NCBI RefSeq assembly: GCF_003020115.1
Contig: NZ_PYFX01000016.1
Coordinates: 1-64,000 of the forward strand
Direction: 5' to 3'
From: Bradyrhizobium sp. MOS002
Lineage (GTDB): Bacteria > Pseudomonadota > Alphaproteobacteria > Rhizobiales > Xanthobacteraceae
Length of the DNA: 64,000 nt
The notes below the pieces were generated by a model. It searched no databases and was not told the DNA's origin. It saw only the letters and a list, made by a program, of their open reading frames with translations. The number at the start of each line of letters is the position of its first letter. Position 1 is the first letter of the stretch. Positions 1-8,323 of this stretch are shown here, one piece after another. A program made the position numbers and the translations under genes.

Positions 1-375
1 CGGTCCAGGCGATCCCGGAGACTGATCGCGAGCCTGCGTTGGGTGGGCGTCACGATCGCTAATAAATTCAAAGTACGAAAATTTTGGCGGGGAGGTATGC
101 GACCGCCGTCTCCTTTGCATTTGGGGGGCGCCAGGGGGCGGGTCGGCGGATGTGTGGTCTTATGTCGAGTCAGGAGTTACAAGGCGAAACAAACATTAGG
201 CGCCTACGTGATGACGTCGTGATGACGACACGAAGTGATCAGCAGCTGCTGCGTGACACGGCCTACGATCGTCACCAACTTTCAAAAACTCTACTTTGTG
301 AAAGACGAAAGACGGTCTTGCATGAACTCGCTTTTTAGATTCCAAAAGTGAGGATTTCAAAACCGGGGGAATGCA
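1..375. other. Upstream region of resolvase; possible res site
   Basis: No convincing gene is seen here. Immediately upstream of the resolvase, an 11-bp unit (CGTGATGACG plus one base) is tandemly repeated at 207-227, and the motif CCTACG recurs at 204-209 and 262-267. Serine resolvases of the Tn3 type usually act on a site of three short inverted-repeat subsites directly upstream of their own gene, so the stretch from about 195 to 375 is the natural place for it. I could not define three matching subsites by eye. The resolvase ribosome binding site (GGGGGAA) lies just before position 376. Confidence 0.3.
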
Positions 376-924
376 ATGAAGTACGGATACGCGCGAGTAT
401 CCTCGCAAACGCAAGACTACGCGGCACAGGTCGAGGCCTTGAAGGCAGCGGGCTGCGAACGGATCTACAGCGAAAAAGCTTCGGCCGGGTCGATCAGGGG
501 CCGTCCCGAGTTTGGCAAGTTACTAAAGGCGCTCAGCGATGGTGACGTGTTGGTAGTCGCAAAACTGGACCGCCTGGCCCGGTCGAGCCGCGACCTTCAA
601 AATATCTTGCATGAGCTCCAGGAAATTGGCTGTGGCTTTGTCTCGCTCGGCGAATCTTGGTGCGACACGACAACGGATGTTGGTCGACTGCTCATGACCA
701 TCATGGGCGGCATAAGCGAGTTTGAGCGAAGCTTGATCCGTCAACGCTGTGAGGAAGGCATCCAGCGGGCACGACGGAAAGGCACTAAGTTCGGCCGGCC
801 AGCAGCACTCGATCCCAGCCAGCGCAGGCGCGTCGCGGAACGTTATGCCGGCGGCGAGACGCTGTCGGAACTTGCCAAAGAATACGCTTGCGGCGAAACA
901 ACGATTTGGCGGGCGCTTCAGTAG
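376..924 (+). CDS. Serine recombinase, resolvase/invertase family
   Basis: A 182-residue small serine recombinase of the usual length for Tn3 resolvases and DNA invertases. The N-terminal catalytic domain has Y5-A-R7-V-S9, with S9 the expected nucleophile, and the LDRLARS motif at 64-70 with D65, R66 and R69. The EFERSLIRQR segment at 117-126 is the start of the long E helix. A short C-terminal DNA-binding domain (about 140-182) contains a helix-turn-helix near 160-180. The ATG is preceded by a strong GGGGGAA site. It is the only rightward gene of the left element. It could resolve element multimers or be a relic of a separate transposon; no transposase is visible. Confidence 0.93.
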   Translation: MKYGYARVSSQTQDYAAQVEALKAAGCERIYSEKASAGSIRGRPEFGKLLKALSDGDVLVVAKLDRLARSSRDLQNILHELQEIGCGFVSLGESWCDTTTDVGRLLMTIMGGISEFERSLIRQRCEEGIQRARRKGTKFGRPAALDPSQRRRVAERYAGGETLSELAKEYACGETTIWRALQ

Positions 925-1192
925 CTTTTGTTACGCCGTCGAGGACGACTTGTGTGGCGAGGAGCCGACGGCCTCTCCAAGACGCAGCGCGGCTCCGTGA
1001 TGAGTCCTTAGAGTTGAGCCTGAACATCCCGGCGCCGTCGCACAAGGCCCTTCTAAGGCCTCGGCAGAGTCCTTGGGGGCATATCCCGCAGGCTTGCGCT
1101 CCTGCATTCGCGGCACGCCGAACCAAAGCGTATTGGCAGAGTTTTGTTCGAGGTGCTACCCGACGAGTCCTGCAATTGATGTGGGAAGTTAC

Positions 1193-1423
1193 TTAAAGTA
1201 AGCCTTCGCGGTATGCCTTCTCGCGTCGGCGAAGCTGAGCTGTCAGCATCCTGCCGCCATGGCACTGGCATACACTGATCCAGCGCATAGCAAGATTACC
1301 GCAAGGTGCACCATTCCTCTTTAGAGCCGTGCACTTGCGAAACCCTGGCCTTCCTCTTTTGAACCGGTACTTGGAAGCAGCTCCGTGCCACGCTGCATTG
1401 CCTGATCCCGAAGTCCGGGGCAT
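1193..1423 (-). CDS. Small Cys/His protein with HGG motif
   Basis: Codes for 76 residues. The ATG at 1423 is chosen because AGGGAGG lies about eight bases upstream; a longer reading frame extends to 1594 without such a signal. The middle carries CTALKRNGAPC followed by C-x-C-HGG, a pattern I recognise from short proteins of alphaproteobacterial phages and islands that share a C...G-x-P-C...C...HGG core, probably binding one zinc. The protein is basic and ends in an Arg-rich helix. Its function is not known. It lies downstream of the repeat cluster and may be the last gene of the leftward replication block. The 268 bases between it and the resolvase hold nothing I can identify. Confidence 0.6.
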   Translation of the reverse strand: MPRTSGSGNAAWHGAASKYRFKRGRPGFRKCTALKRNGAPCGNLAMRWISVCQCHGGRMLTAQLRRREKAYREGLL

Positions 1424-1501
1424 CTCCGACCTCCCTATATGATCACCCCATGTTATCCGAAGATGAGTTTGCTGATGACGATCGTCACAAACAGGTTGGT
1501 G

Positions 1502-1754
1502 GTGATCACTGATCGGTAGTGTTTTCCCTATAAGGCCCCCACTTTCTGATAAAAGGAAGACACATTGTTTGCTCGTAGGTAGACCACCTACCAATCACTT
1601 ATCACTGACCGACTGTGCTGATGCCGCTAAGTCGAACCGCGCTCCGGGTTCAATCAGTCACGGTCAGTGAGGTCAGTGGTTTCCGCAACAATGTTATTAA
1701 GCTTTGTGCCTCTTAGCTTGTGTCACGTCAATGAAGTCGGTGATGTCAGTGATC
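1502..1754. repeat. Iteron-like cluster, candidate origin or operator
   Basis: Variants of TCAGTGA are concentrated here. On the plus strand a trio starts at 1654, 1664 and 1673 (TCAGTCA, TCAGTGA, TCAGTGG) and a second trio at 1728, 1737 and 1746 (TCAATGA, TCGGTGA, TCAGTGA), the latter at exact 9-bp spacing. The inverted form TCACTGA is at 1506 and 1602, with TCACTTA at 1595. A palindrome GTAGGT-N5-ACCTAC lies at 1575-1591 and an AT-rich stretch at 1688-1720. A DnaA-box-like TTATCCGAA starts near 1453. The cluster sits between the helicase stop and a small gene, within the replication block. It could be a replication origin with iterons or a multi-site operator. The rest of 1424-1822 shows no gene. 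Confidence 0.5.
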
Positions 1755-1822
1755 GTGGCGAGAGATGCATGTGCTTTATGTTCGAGAAACGATTGCCTTC
1801 TCGGAGGAGTATGTCGTGCACC

Positions 1823-3181
1823 TTAGATGCTGCTCAACGTCTTTTTAAGACGCTGAACGTGATTACGCGCGGCTAGCTGCCGTTGCTCAGGCGCAAGCTT
1901 GGTCCGCCCGTAAAGCGTCTGCCTGCGCCCCTCGATCTTCCAGAGCCCGTCGCTCTTGTCCGCATCAGGGTTGCGGACAGAAACGTATCCGCAGGTCTCC
2001 ATCCTGTAGGGAATCGAGCGGCGGTGCTGCTTTTCGAGCAACCACCCAAGGGTCGCGCCTTGCTTGGTTGAGACGAGCATCCCAAGCGAGACCACGTCTG
2101 GCCGACCGAGTTCGTCGAGTGCGTCTGCGATCTCAGCATCTTCAGGCGCTTTACTTGCGTGCACGACTTCAAAGAAAGCCTCAGTTTGCCGGGGAATGGC
2201 GCCAGCGTTGAAGGCTGACAAGTCCCGCTGCGCCAAGTAAGCGGCGACATGGCCGGCGCCACCCTCACTTCTCAGCCAGCGCCACTTCTCATTCCAGAAA
2301 TCCGCGCTGAAGTCCTCTTTCTTGCTCTCCGACCAGACCACGAAATGCCGTCGGTCGTCGTTATCCAGGTAGACGCCGTCGGTTTTGTGATTGCTTGTGA
2401 CGACGAGCCCGAGCACATTCGGCACGTAGATGCGCTTCTCGTACTTGTCGACGCACGACAGTACATTCGGCGGACTGGCGGCATAGCTCTTGATTCGTTC
2501 ATAGAGGGCGAAGCGGTTCGCCCGGCCACCTTCACCAAGATCGTGCGCCTCGTTCAAGCGCAACACCACTGCCTTCACAAACGGGTTGTTTTTATCCAGC
2601 AACTCGGACGATGACACGTTGTGGAAGTTCCATTCTCCAACCGCCTTCTCGACCGCCTCCAATATCCAATCTTTGCCGATGCCCTGACCGCCACCCATTA
2701 CCAGCGCATGGTTGATCTTCTCACCCGGAGCCTGAACGCGGTGGGCAAACCAATTGATCATGTGCTCAGCATCTTCTGGGTAGAGCCGCCGCACGTGCTC
2801 GATCCAAGGTCCCGCCAGATCGGCATCGCCGGGAACAATTCGCGGCGGTTGGTAGAGATTTAGGACATGGGCTGCGGGCCGGTCCTTCCAGCCTCCATCG
2901 AAGAGCAGTTTGTCCTCGATGATTTCCGGCCAGCCCGGCATCCAGGTGACTTGCTCGACACGACGGTGCTGCTTCAACCAGTCCGATGGTTTGATCTTCA
3001 CAAACTTGCCATTCCGCTTTTCGCCAAGGATCTTCGGCAGAATGCTATCGACGCTTTCCTTCGGCCACGTCGTGCGTGCCGGCAAGAACATGAACCGGTT
3101 GGAGTCCGGGATAGCGTAGAGATCCTCGAAGCTGATTGCACCGTCAGCCGAACGGAGGTCGGGCGGCCTAGGCAACGACAT
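1823..3181 (-). CDS. Primase-associated helicase of phage type (VapE/DUF5906-like)
   Basis: A 452-residue P-loop ATPase of the kind found with primases in phages and islands. Walker A is GGGQGIGK at 163-170; an acidic LRLNEAHD segment at 207-214 serves as Walker B; VVTSNHK at 260-266 is a sensor-1-like asparagine; DDRRHF at 275-280 offers the arginine finger. This fits superfamily 3-type helicases attached to phage primases. The ATG at 3181 has AAGGA five bases upstream and the gene overlaps the 3' end of the polymerase-primase gene by 14 bases, so the two are likely translationally coupled and act together at the fork. The family assignment comes from motif order; a remote VirE/VapE relation is also possible. 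Confidence 0.8.
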   Translation of the reverse strand: MSLPRPPDLRSADGAISFEDLYAIPDSNRFMFLPARTTWPKESVDSILPKILGEKRNGKFVKIKPSDWLKQHRRVEQVTWMPGWPEIIEDKLLFDGGWKDRPAAHVLNLYQPPRIVPGDADLAGPWIEHVRRLYPEDAEHMINWFAHRVQAPGEKINHALVMGGGQGIGKDWILEAVEKAVGEWNFHNVSSSELLDKNNPFVKAVVLRLNEAHDLGEGGRANRFALYERIKSYAASPPNVLSCVDKYEKRIYVPNVLGLVVTSNHKTDGVYLDNDDRRHFVVWSESKKEDFSADFWNEKWRWLRSEGGAGHVAAYLAQRDLSAFNAGAIPRQTEAFFEVVHASKAPEDAEIADALDELGRPDVVSLGMLVSTKQGATLGWLLEKQHRRSIPYRMETCGYVSVRNPDADKSDGLWKIEGRRQTLYGRTKLAPEQRQLAARNHVQRLKKTLSSI

Positions 3182-6100
3182 TTTGATCCTTCATTAAGAC
3201 GAGGTCGTTGAAGTCTGTACCCGGGGTGGGCGGCATTAGTGGAACGACAGCCCTGCCATGCCGTCGCCAGTACTCGGCTACGCCAGCCGCGGCCGTCTGA
3301 CCCTGCTGATTGCGGTCGTTGTCGATGAGCAGGAAGAGGCGCTGCACGCCGGGGATGATCGGCAGCGAGGCCATGTTTTTGGCCGACAACGCAGCCCAGG
3401 CCGGTATCAGCGGCTGACCATCGTGAGGAATGCGGGTGGCGGCCGCGAGCACGGTCTCGAGGCCTTCGCCAACCACGAGATCCTTCCCGGCAGCCCAGAG
3501 CTTGACGACGCCGCCGCGTCCCAGCATGCGCCGCTCGATTTTTACGATACGACCATTTTCATCCCGCAAGGCTGTGCGCTGTATCCCGACCGGCTCATCG
3601 GAAATGGGATCGCGCATCAAGGCGATCAGACAGGGCAGCGGAGCGCCCGCGCCGAACATGCAGGCGGGGTGGAAACGCAGGCAACGATGCACGTCGTCCG
3701 GCAGTTTGGTCAGGTCGATGTGCCGGGTCTCATCGAGATACTTCTCGGCGATGGTGCCCGCGAGAGGCACGCTAGAGGTCCAGATCGATTTCGCCTGTGA
3801 CAGCTTGGCAGCGGCGTCACTGCTGAAGCAGTTCACCGCAGGAGCCGAGGGCCAATCCTTGATCGCGTTAACGGCGTCCTTGGCAGTCATGCCCTCGACG
3901 CGCGTGAGCCAGTCGAGGCGCGCTCCGTGCTCACCGCAGCCGAAGCAGTGAAAATGGTCAGGATAGATCGCGCATGACGGCTCCGCCTCTTCGTGGAACG
4001 GGCACAGCACTTTGTTCCCCGAGGAGAGGGGCAGGCCGACAATCTCTGTCAGCGGCGCGACGTGATCTGGAAGCGTCGCCAAGAACTCCGCATCGTCGTT
4101 CACATCCAGGCTGACTGGATCATCAATCGTCCCGATGTCCTCACGGACATCATCAACATAAATATCGATTGCGCGCTCGAGATCTCGTTCTTCACCGAGT
4201 TCTTCCGACAATTTGGATTCGGCCGGTTGCTCGGGCGGTTCAAGATAGTGCATCCCCGAATGCACCTTGCCACCAAGCGGCAACCCGGCTGCCCAATCCG
4301 GCAGTTCAAGAAGGGCCGCAAGAAACGATGCATCCGACAGAGAACCGAGCGGGACCTCGACCGTGATCTCGTCGTGGCAATGGAACACGACCGGGATGCC
4401 TCTCGCTTCCAAGCGATCGATTGCTGCGGCCAGGAGGTCGCGGGCCGTGCCCTGAACAACATTTTCGACGAAGACGCCGAACCAACCCCGGTAAGCCCTC
4501 CATTGCCCGCGCGCATTGTCCATGAACTCGACGTCGGGAGCCGCGCCCTCGAACTTTGCTGGAACGAGATGCGCTTGCGGATACGTGATGGCACGACCGC
4601 TCGGGAGCGTGAGTGTCAAATTGCTATGAACGAAGTTCGCGATGATCGGCGGTCGCGGTGCAGGCGCAACCAACACGGGCTTGCCGACCTTCATCGCGAT
4701 GCGAATAGCCCGCGCGAGCTCCTTCCAGAACTTCGTCGTCGCCGGGTGTGCGCTGCGCCAGTGGCCGATAATGCCTCTAATCTCATCATCGCCTCGCGGA
4801 TCGTTCGCGACAATGCGACGCCACGCGCCCACCGACCCGCCGAAGCCGGAGGCGAGCTCCCCCGCCTTGCCAAGCTGACGTTCGGCCGGTGAAACCTCTG
4901 CATCCGCGGTTCTGCGCAGCATCTTCCGCGCGATCACGCGGTACGGCTCAAGCCGTTTGTCGCCGGTCCGCTGGAAGCTTACATACGCCTCCAACTTCCA
5001 GTGTTCGCCCGCAAGCCAAGCTAGCACCACGCTCTCGATGGCCGAGAAGTCGCCCGATTTCAGCTCGTGTTCATGAGCAGCGCAAAGTGCCGCGCGTGAG
5101 ATGTCGCCCAGCAGCGCCAGGGGGTTGCCGTACGCTGCGATTACGGTGCGGTCTCCGCTGCGAACTTGCTCCACCAGCGAGAGCGGGAAATTGCCCTCGT
5201 TCTTCTTCAAGTTTTGCAGCTGCGGCCCCAAGCCGGACCACCGGCCTGGCGCGCCGCCGTACATGCGGAGCGTGCCCCGCATCCGATCGTCAATAACTGG
5301 CGCATAAGCCAGCATCCGCTTGAACTTGTTGACACTCGCGCGTGCGGCGGTGCGGCGCAACTCGAGAAGTTGAACGACATAGTCATCCGGCTTGGTCGCC
5401 AACATCTTGGCGACCGCGTTTTTGTTCAAGCAGCCCATATCGTGGCCGCGAGCGTTGATCACCTCGAGGAACCGCTTCACCTGATCGGCGCTCGTGATGA
5501 TCCCGTGGGTTAGCTCCTGAAGTTTGAGGCCGATGGCGGTCCTTTCTTGGATAGCGAGGTCTCGTGCGGCTGTTGCAAAGGCGCGGTCGAGACGGATCCC
5601 TCGATCATTGATGGCGATGTCCTGGAGCTGATAGCGCCGCTCGTTCGACGAAAGCGGAGCCAGCTTCGGCGACTGCCAGACTGCGCGCATGGTGATGACA
5701 TCGAGCCTGCACCGATCATAAAGAAGCATGAGCTTTTCGGGGTCTTCGTCCCAGGTTGAAGCGGCGCCCCCGTTGCGCTTCCGGTTCGCCTTGGGCCGAG
5801 AGACCGCCAACATTGCTCTCCGCGCCGCGGGGTCCTTCCTGTAGGGCAAACCAAGGGCCTGCGCGAGCAAGTCGAGCTCGGCGGGGTACGCATTTGCGAG
5901 CGCAAGTCGCTGCGTACAGTGCTGCACGTGATGCCGGACGGCCGGGAAGCGGAAACGCGGGATCAGCACGTTCTCGAGGATCGCGCGCTCGAAGTCATAG
6001 TTGTGTGCGACCAGCATCCAGAATTCCGGTTCCGAAGCGGCCCGATGAAATGCAAAGGGCACGGGGCTTCCCGGCAACCACAGCTCGGGTTCATTATCGT

Positions 6101-6218
6101 CCACCGTGTAGACTATGCAGAGCGGCTCAGTGCTCGGGTCAAGGGCATAAGCGTAGGCGCCGCATTCCCGCAAGTTTGCAGTGCTCCGCGTCTCGATGTC
6201 CCAGAACAGTGTCGGCAT
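3168..6218 (-). CDS. Exonuclease - family A DNA polymerase - CHC2/Toprim primase fusion
   Basis: A single 1016-residue protein joining activities that are usually separate. Residues 1-180 form a DEDD-type 3'-5' exonuclease (D7-I-E9-T, HNYDFE near 72-77, D173). Residues about 185-660 are a family A polymerase: motif A GDFSAIES with D390, motif B GKAGELASGFGG with K451, motif C HCHDE with H615-D616-E617. After an acidic linker comes a CHC2-type zinc finger (C739, H742, C758, C761), then a Toprim domain with GEGLET (E918) and LIDND (D966, D968). The ATG at 6218 is preferred because GGGAG lies five bases upstream; a GTG twelve bases earlier is possible. It probably primes and copies the element together with the overlapping helicase. 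All key residues are present, so it should be active. Confidence 0.88.
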   Translation of the reverse strand: MPTLFWDIETRSTANLRECGAYAYALDPSTEPLCIVYTVDDNEPELWLPGSPVPFAFHRAASEPEFWMLVAHNYDFERAILENVLIPRFRFPAVRHHVQHCTQRLALANAYPAELDLLAQALGLPYRKDPAARRAMLAVSRPKANRKRNGGAASTWDEDPEKLMLLYDRCRLDVITMRAVWQSPKLAPLSSNERRYQLQDIAINDRGIRLDRAFATAARDLAIQERTAIGLKLQELTHGIITSADQVKRFLEVINARGHDMGCLNKNAVAKMLATKPDDYVVQLLELRRTAARASVNKFKRMLAYAPVIDDRMRGTLRMYGGAPGRWSGLGPQLQNLKKNEGNFPLSLVEQVRSGDRTVIAAYGNPLALLGDISRAALCAAHEHELKSGDFSAIESVVLAWLAGEHWKLEAYVSFQRTGDKRLEPYRVIARKMLRRTADAEVSPAERQLGKAGELASGFGGSVGAWRRIVANDPRGDDEIRGIIGHWRSAHPATTKFWKELARAIRIAMKVGKPVLVAPAPRPPIIANFVHSNLTLTLPSGRAITYPQAHLVPAKFEGAAPDVEFMDNARGQWRAYRGWFGVFVENVVQGTARDLLAAAIDRLEARGIPVVFHCHDEITVEVPLGSLSDASFLAALLELPDWAAGLPLGGKVHSGMHYLEPPEQPAESKLSEELGEERDLERAIDIYVDDVREDIGTIDDPVSLDVNDDAEFLATLPDHVAPLTEIVGLPLSSGNKVLCPFHEEAEPSCAIYPDHFHCFGCGEHGARLDWLTRVEGMTAKDAVNAIKDWPSAPAVNCFSSDAAAKLSQAKSIWTSSVPLAGTIAEKYLDETRHIDLTKLPDDVHRCLRFHPACMFGAGAPLPCLIALMRDPISDEPVGIQRTALRDENGRIVKIERRMLGRGGVVKLWAAGKDLVVGEGLETVLAAATRIPHDGQPLIPAWAALSAKNMASLPIIPGVQRLFLLIDNDRNQQGQTAAAGVAEYWRRHGRAVVPLMPPTPGTDFNDLVLMKDQNVVA

Positions 6219-6277
6219 CATCTCTCCCACCGGGCGGCGAGAGGGGCGAGCGCCCCTCTCTAGCCTGAGCCGATCAC

Positions 6278-7090
6278 TTAGAAGGTGATTTCGTCGTCAA
6301 GGATCTCGGCGGTCGTGACTGGCTTCACGTCACCCAAAGTGGCCAGCGTCTCGCCGGCGATGTCGATGGACGGCTTGGGCTTAGCTTGACGCGCGTTGTT
6401 TTGCTGCTCGGGCTGCGTCGGCAGGACGCGGTTTCCTGCAGAAGCCGGCGTCGAGGACGGCAATGCATCCCCGATGGACGGGCTCGGAAGCTGCGGTGCT
6501 GGAGGACGGGTTGGAACTGCGGCCGGATCCCGACCCAGCGTGCGCCAGCCGATGATTTCGAGGTGCGGTCGCTTGCCATGCCCGAACTTCATCTTCATCG
6601 GCCGGTCAGTGAGATTGACAATCGGGACGCAGAGGGTGCCCCGCAGCACGCGCATCGTTTTGACCGCTTCAGTCAGCGCGTCAAAAGCAATGTGCGCACC
6701 TGTCGTAGCCGCCGCGTAGGTGTAGTTCTCTCCGGTCGAGAGATTGACCAGGTAAACCACGACGGTATGCGCCCACGGCGGTCGCCGTTTGCCGTCGACG
6801 CCCTTCTCCCAATCCTCAACAGGAATTGCGCCATTCAGGTCGTCGGGATCCGGCAGCGGCTTGTCGACGATGTCCTCGGCCACATTGTTCTTCCAACGGC
6901 GCAGGATTTCGTCGACATCGAACACCAACATGGGCGACGGCGCCGCGACACCATCGCGGTCAATCCAGCCCTGCTTGTCGTTCCACTTGAGGTAAGAACC
7001 CCTCCCGACGCGATGCGAGCGGGAGGAGCCAGAGAAGCCGTCGCCGGCTTGCGGCGGCCCGTCGTGAGGAATGATGAGTTCGTTCGTCAT
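6278..7090 (-). CDS. Unknown protein with SSB-like acidic tail
   Basis: A 270-residue protein I do not recognise by family. The folded part is about 25-190, with beta-rich stretches such as HTVVVYLVNLSTG and GTLCVPIVNLTDRP. Residues 190-245 are low-complexity, rich in Pro, Gln, Ser and Ala, and the chain ends in EILDDEITF. This layout (beta-rich core, disordered linker, acidic tip ending in a hydrophobic pair) is that of bacterial single-stranded-DNA-binding proteins, whose tip is DDDIPF. Lying 59 bases before the polymerase-primase gene on the same strand, it is a good candidate for the element's own SSB. The ATG at 7090 has GGAG eight bases upstream; an in-frame ATG 39 bases earlier has none. 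Confidence 0.6.
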   Translation of the reverse strand: MTNELIIPHDGPPQAGDGFSGSSRSHRVGRGSYLKWNDKQGWIDRDGVAAPSPMLVFDVDEILRRWKNNVAEDIVDKPLPDPDDLNGAIPVEDWEKGVDGKRRPPWAHTVVVYLVNLSTGENYTYAAATTGAHIAFDALTEAVKTMRVLRGTLCVPIVNLTDRPMKMKFGHGKRPHLEIIGWRTLGRDPAAVPTRPPAPQLPSPSIGDALPSSTPASAGNRVLPTQPEQQNNARQAKPKPSIDIAGETLATLGDVKPVTTAEILDDEITF

Positions 7091-7192
7091 GTTGTCTCCA
7101 TTCAATCTGTTTGTTTCGCTTGTGCTCATCGAACTGGGCTACGCCCCAGGCGGCGCCGCTCTCGCGGGAAGGTTGATCGGATCGTTCCTCGA

Positions 7193-7387
7193 CTAGGTCT
7201 TCGGCTCGATCACCAGGATGTCGCGATGACAACCGGAGCAGGTCAGCCCGGTGCGGCCGCCCGGGCTATCGATGGTCACATCAGTGGCGCGCAGTTCGGA
7301 TCCGCAATGCGGGCAACGAGATCCAGCGACCAAGCGCACGACGAAACCGAAGATGAAGGTGCACTGAACTTGCGGGTTGGTAGCCAT
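7193..7387 (-). CDS. Small zinc-ribbon protein
   Basis: A 64-residue protein with two knuckles, CPHCG and CSGCH, separated by about 20 residues, which is the pattern of a zinc ribbon. The N-terminal half is hydrophobic and beta-like. No enzyme motif is present; such ribbons in phage replication operons often bind nucleic acid or another protein. The ATG at 7387 is preferred (AGGGA upstream) over one 33 bases earlier. It lies 102 bases before the SSB-like gene on the same strand. Confidence 0.6.
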   Translation of the reverse strand: MATNPQVQCTFIFGFVVRLVAGSRCPHCGSELRATDVTIDSPGGRTGLTCSGCHRDILVIEPKT

Positions 7388-7446
7388 TGTGGGGTCCCTG
7401 GAAATAAAAAGGGGCGCCATCTGCGATGACGCCCTTTGTCATGTCG

Positions 7447-7746
7447 CTACGACGTGACCTCATTGATCAATCCGATCAGTTCATCGAGGTCGTGCACGGC
7501 AATCTCGATCTCGAGCAGATCTTCCTCGAGCGCCTTGCGCCGATGGTTCAGCTCATCGCCGAGATCGAACGGCTCGAACACCGCCAGCTCGCTCAGAGCC
7601 ATATCGCAGGCAAGGGAAACGCGTTCGCCGATGTCCTCGGCTCGCCCGGCAATGCGCTTCAGGAGACGCACGATGACGTTGACAGGCGAGTCGGGGAACG
7701 CTACCGCATAAGGAGCGGCAGCGGTTTCAGTCGCTGAATTGGGCAT
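7447..7746 (-). CDS. Small helical protein of unknown function
   Basis: A 99-residue acidic protein. Residues about 20-99 are almost wholly helical, with a heptad-like run in the second half (RRKALEEDLLEIEI), so a coiled-coil dimer is likely. The start is secure because AGGAGGG lies just upstream of the ATG at 7746. No catalytic or metal-binding motif is seen. It belongs to the leftward replication transcript of the element. The bases between it and the HTH gene upstream (7747-7895) carry nothing obvious. Confidence 0.6.
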   Translation of the reverse strand: MPNSATETAAAPYAVAFPDSPVNVIVRLLKRIAGRAEDIGERVSLACDMALSELAVFEPFDLGDELNHRRKALEEDLLEIEIAVHDLDELIGLINEVTS

Positions 7747-7895
7747 AACCAGCCCTCCTTTTGATGGACCAGGTGCATCGGTTCTGAAGCAGGTGCACCT
7801 GGTTCGGCTCCGCTCATTTTGGGCAAGAGGTTGCCCCCGGCCGAGCGGCTGCTGCCGGTCGAACTCAGATCAAAAGTTTGATGTGCTTGCGCCGA

Positions 7896-8141
7896 TTACT
7901 CGGCGGCAGTGGATGCTTTCGCGTCAGACTCGCGCTCACGGCGCCATGCTGCGGCTGCCTCAATGCTAATGAGAGTCCGGCCGCCGACCTTCATCGTCAC
8001 CGGCCCGGAGCCTACGCGCTGCATGCGGAAGTAGGTGTCGACGCTGATGTTATGCCCCTGGCAGAATTGACGGATCGAGTACGCCATCGGCGCAACGCCG
8101 GTGACACCAAGCTTACGACCGGTGACTTCTCCGCGCGCCAT
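7896..8141 (-). CDS. AlpA/excisionase-like HTH protein
   Basis: An 81-residue DNA-binding protein of the MerR-like winged-helix type used by AlpA and Xis proteins. The segment YSIRQFCQGHNISVDTYFRM (20-39) is the helix-turn-helix, followed by a short wing around VKVGGRT-type sequence and a final helix ending in WRRERES. The ATG at 8141 has AGGAG about ten bases upstream; longer readings of the frame start in poorly conserved sequence. Between the integrase and the replication genes, it most likely controls excision or switches on the replication operon. The palindrome at 8254-8269 is a possible binding site. Confidence 0.75.
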   Translation of the reverse strand: MARGEVTGRKLGVTGVAPMAYSIRQFCQGHNISVDTYFRMQRVGSGPVTMKVGGRTLISIEAAAAWRRERESDAKASTAAE

Positions 8142-8253
8142 TTGTGTGCAGCTCCTATTGAATGGAATGCTGCGATTAGGCGCCAGCTTGCGACCGGGAG
8201 GAAGAGGGAGATCGGGGTGGATCGGGGAGATCAAAATTCGTTCGCTGCATCAG

Positions 8254-8269
8254 GTATTTAACGAAATAC
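8254..8269. promoter_or_regulatory. Perfect palindrome, candidate operator
   Basis: GTATTT-AACG-AAATAC is a perfect 6-bp inverted repeat with a 4-bp spacer. It lies in an AT-rich gap between the 201-residue protein gene and the AlpA-like gene, about 110 bases upstream of the latter's start, where a promoter for the leftward replication operon would be expected. No clear -35/-10 pair could be fixed by eye. Confidence 0.4.
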
Positions 8270-8323
8270 TTACGACACAATCCAGGGCTCCGAAAAAATC
8301 GAATAATCCAAGAAAATAGAAAT

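Noticed and set aside
84..338. Small plus-strand frame before the resolvase
   Set aside because: It has no start signal, unusual composition and no known motif, and it overlaps the likely resolvase recombination site.
1667..1876. Small plus-strand frame between the repeat cluster and the helicase stop
   Set aside because: It runs through the repeats and into the end of the helicase gene, has no ribosome binding site and no recognisable sequence.
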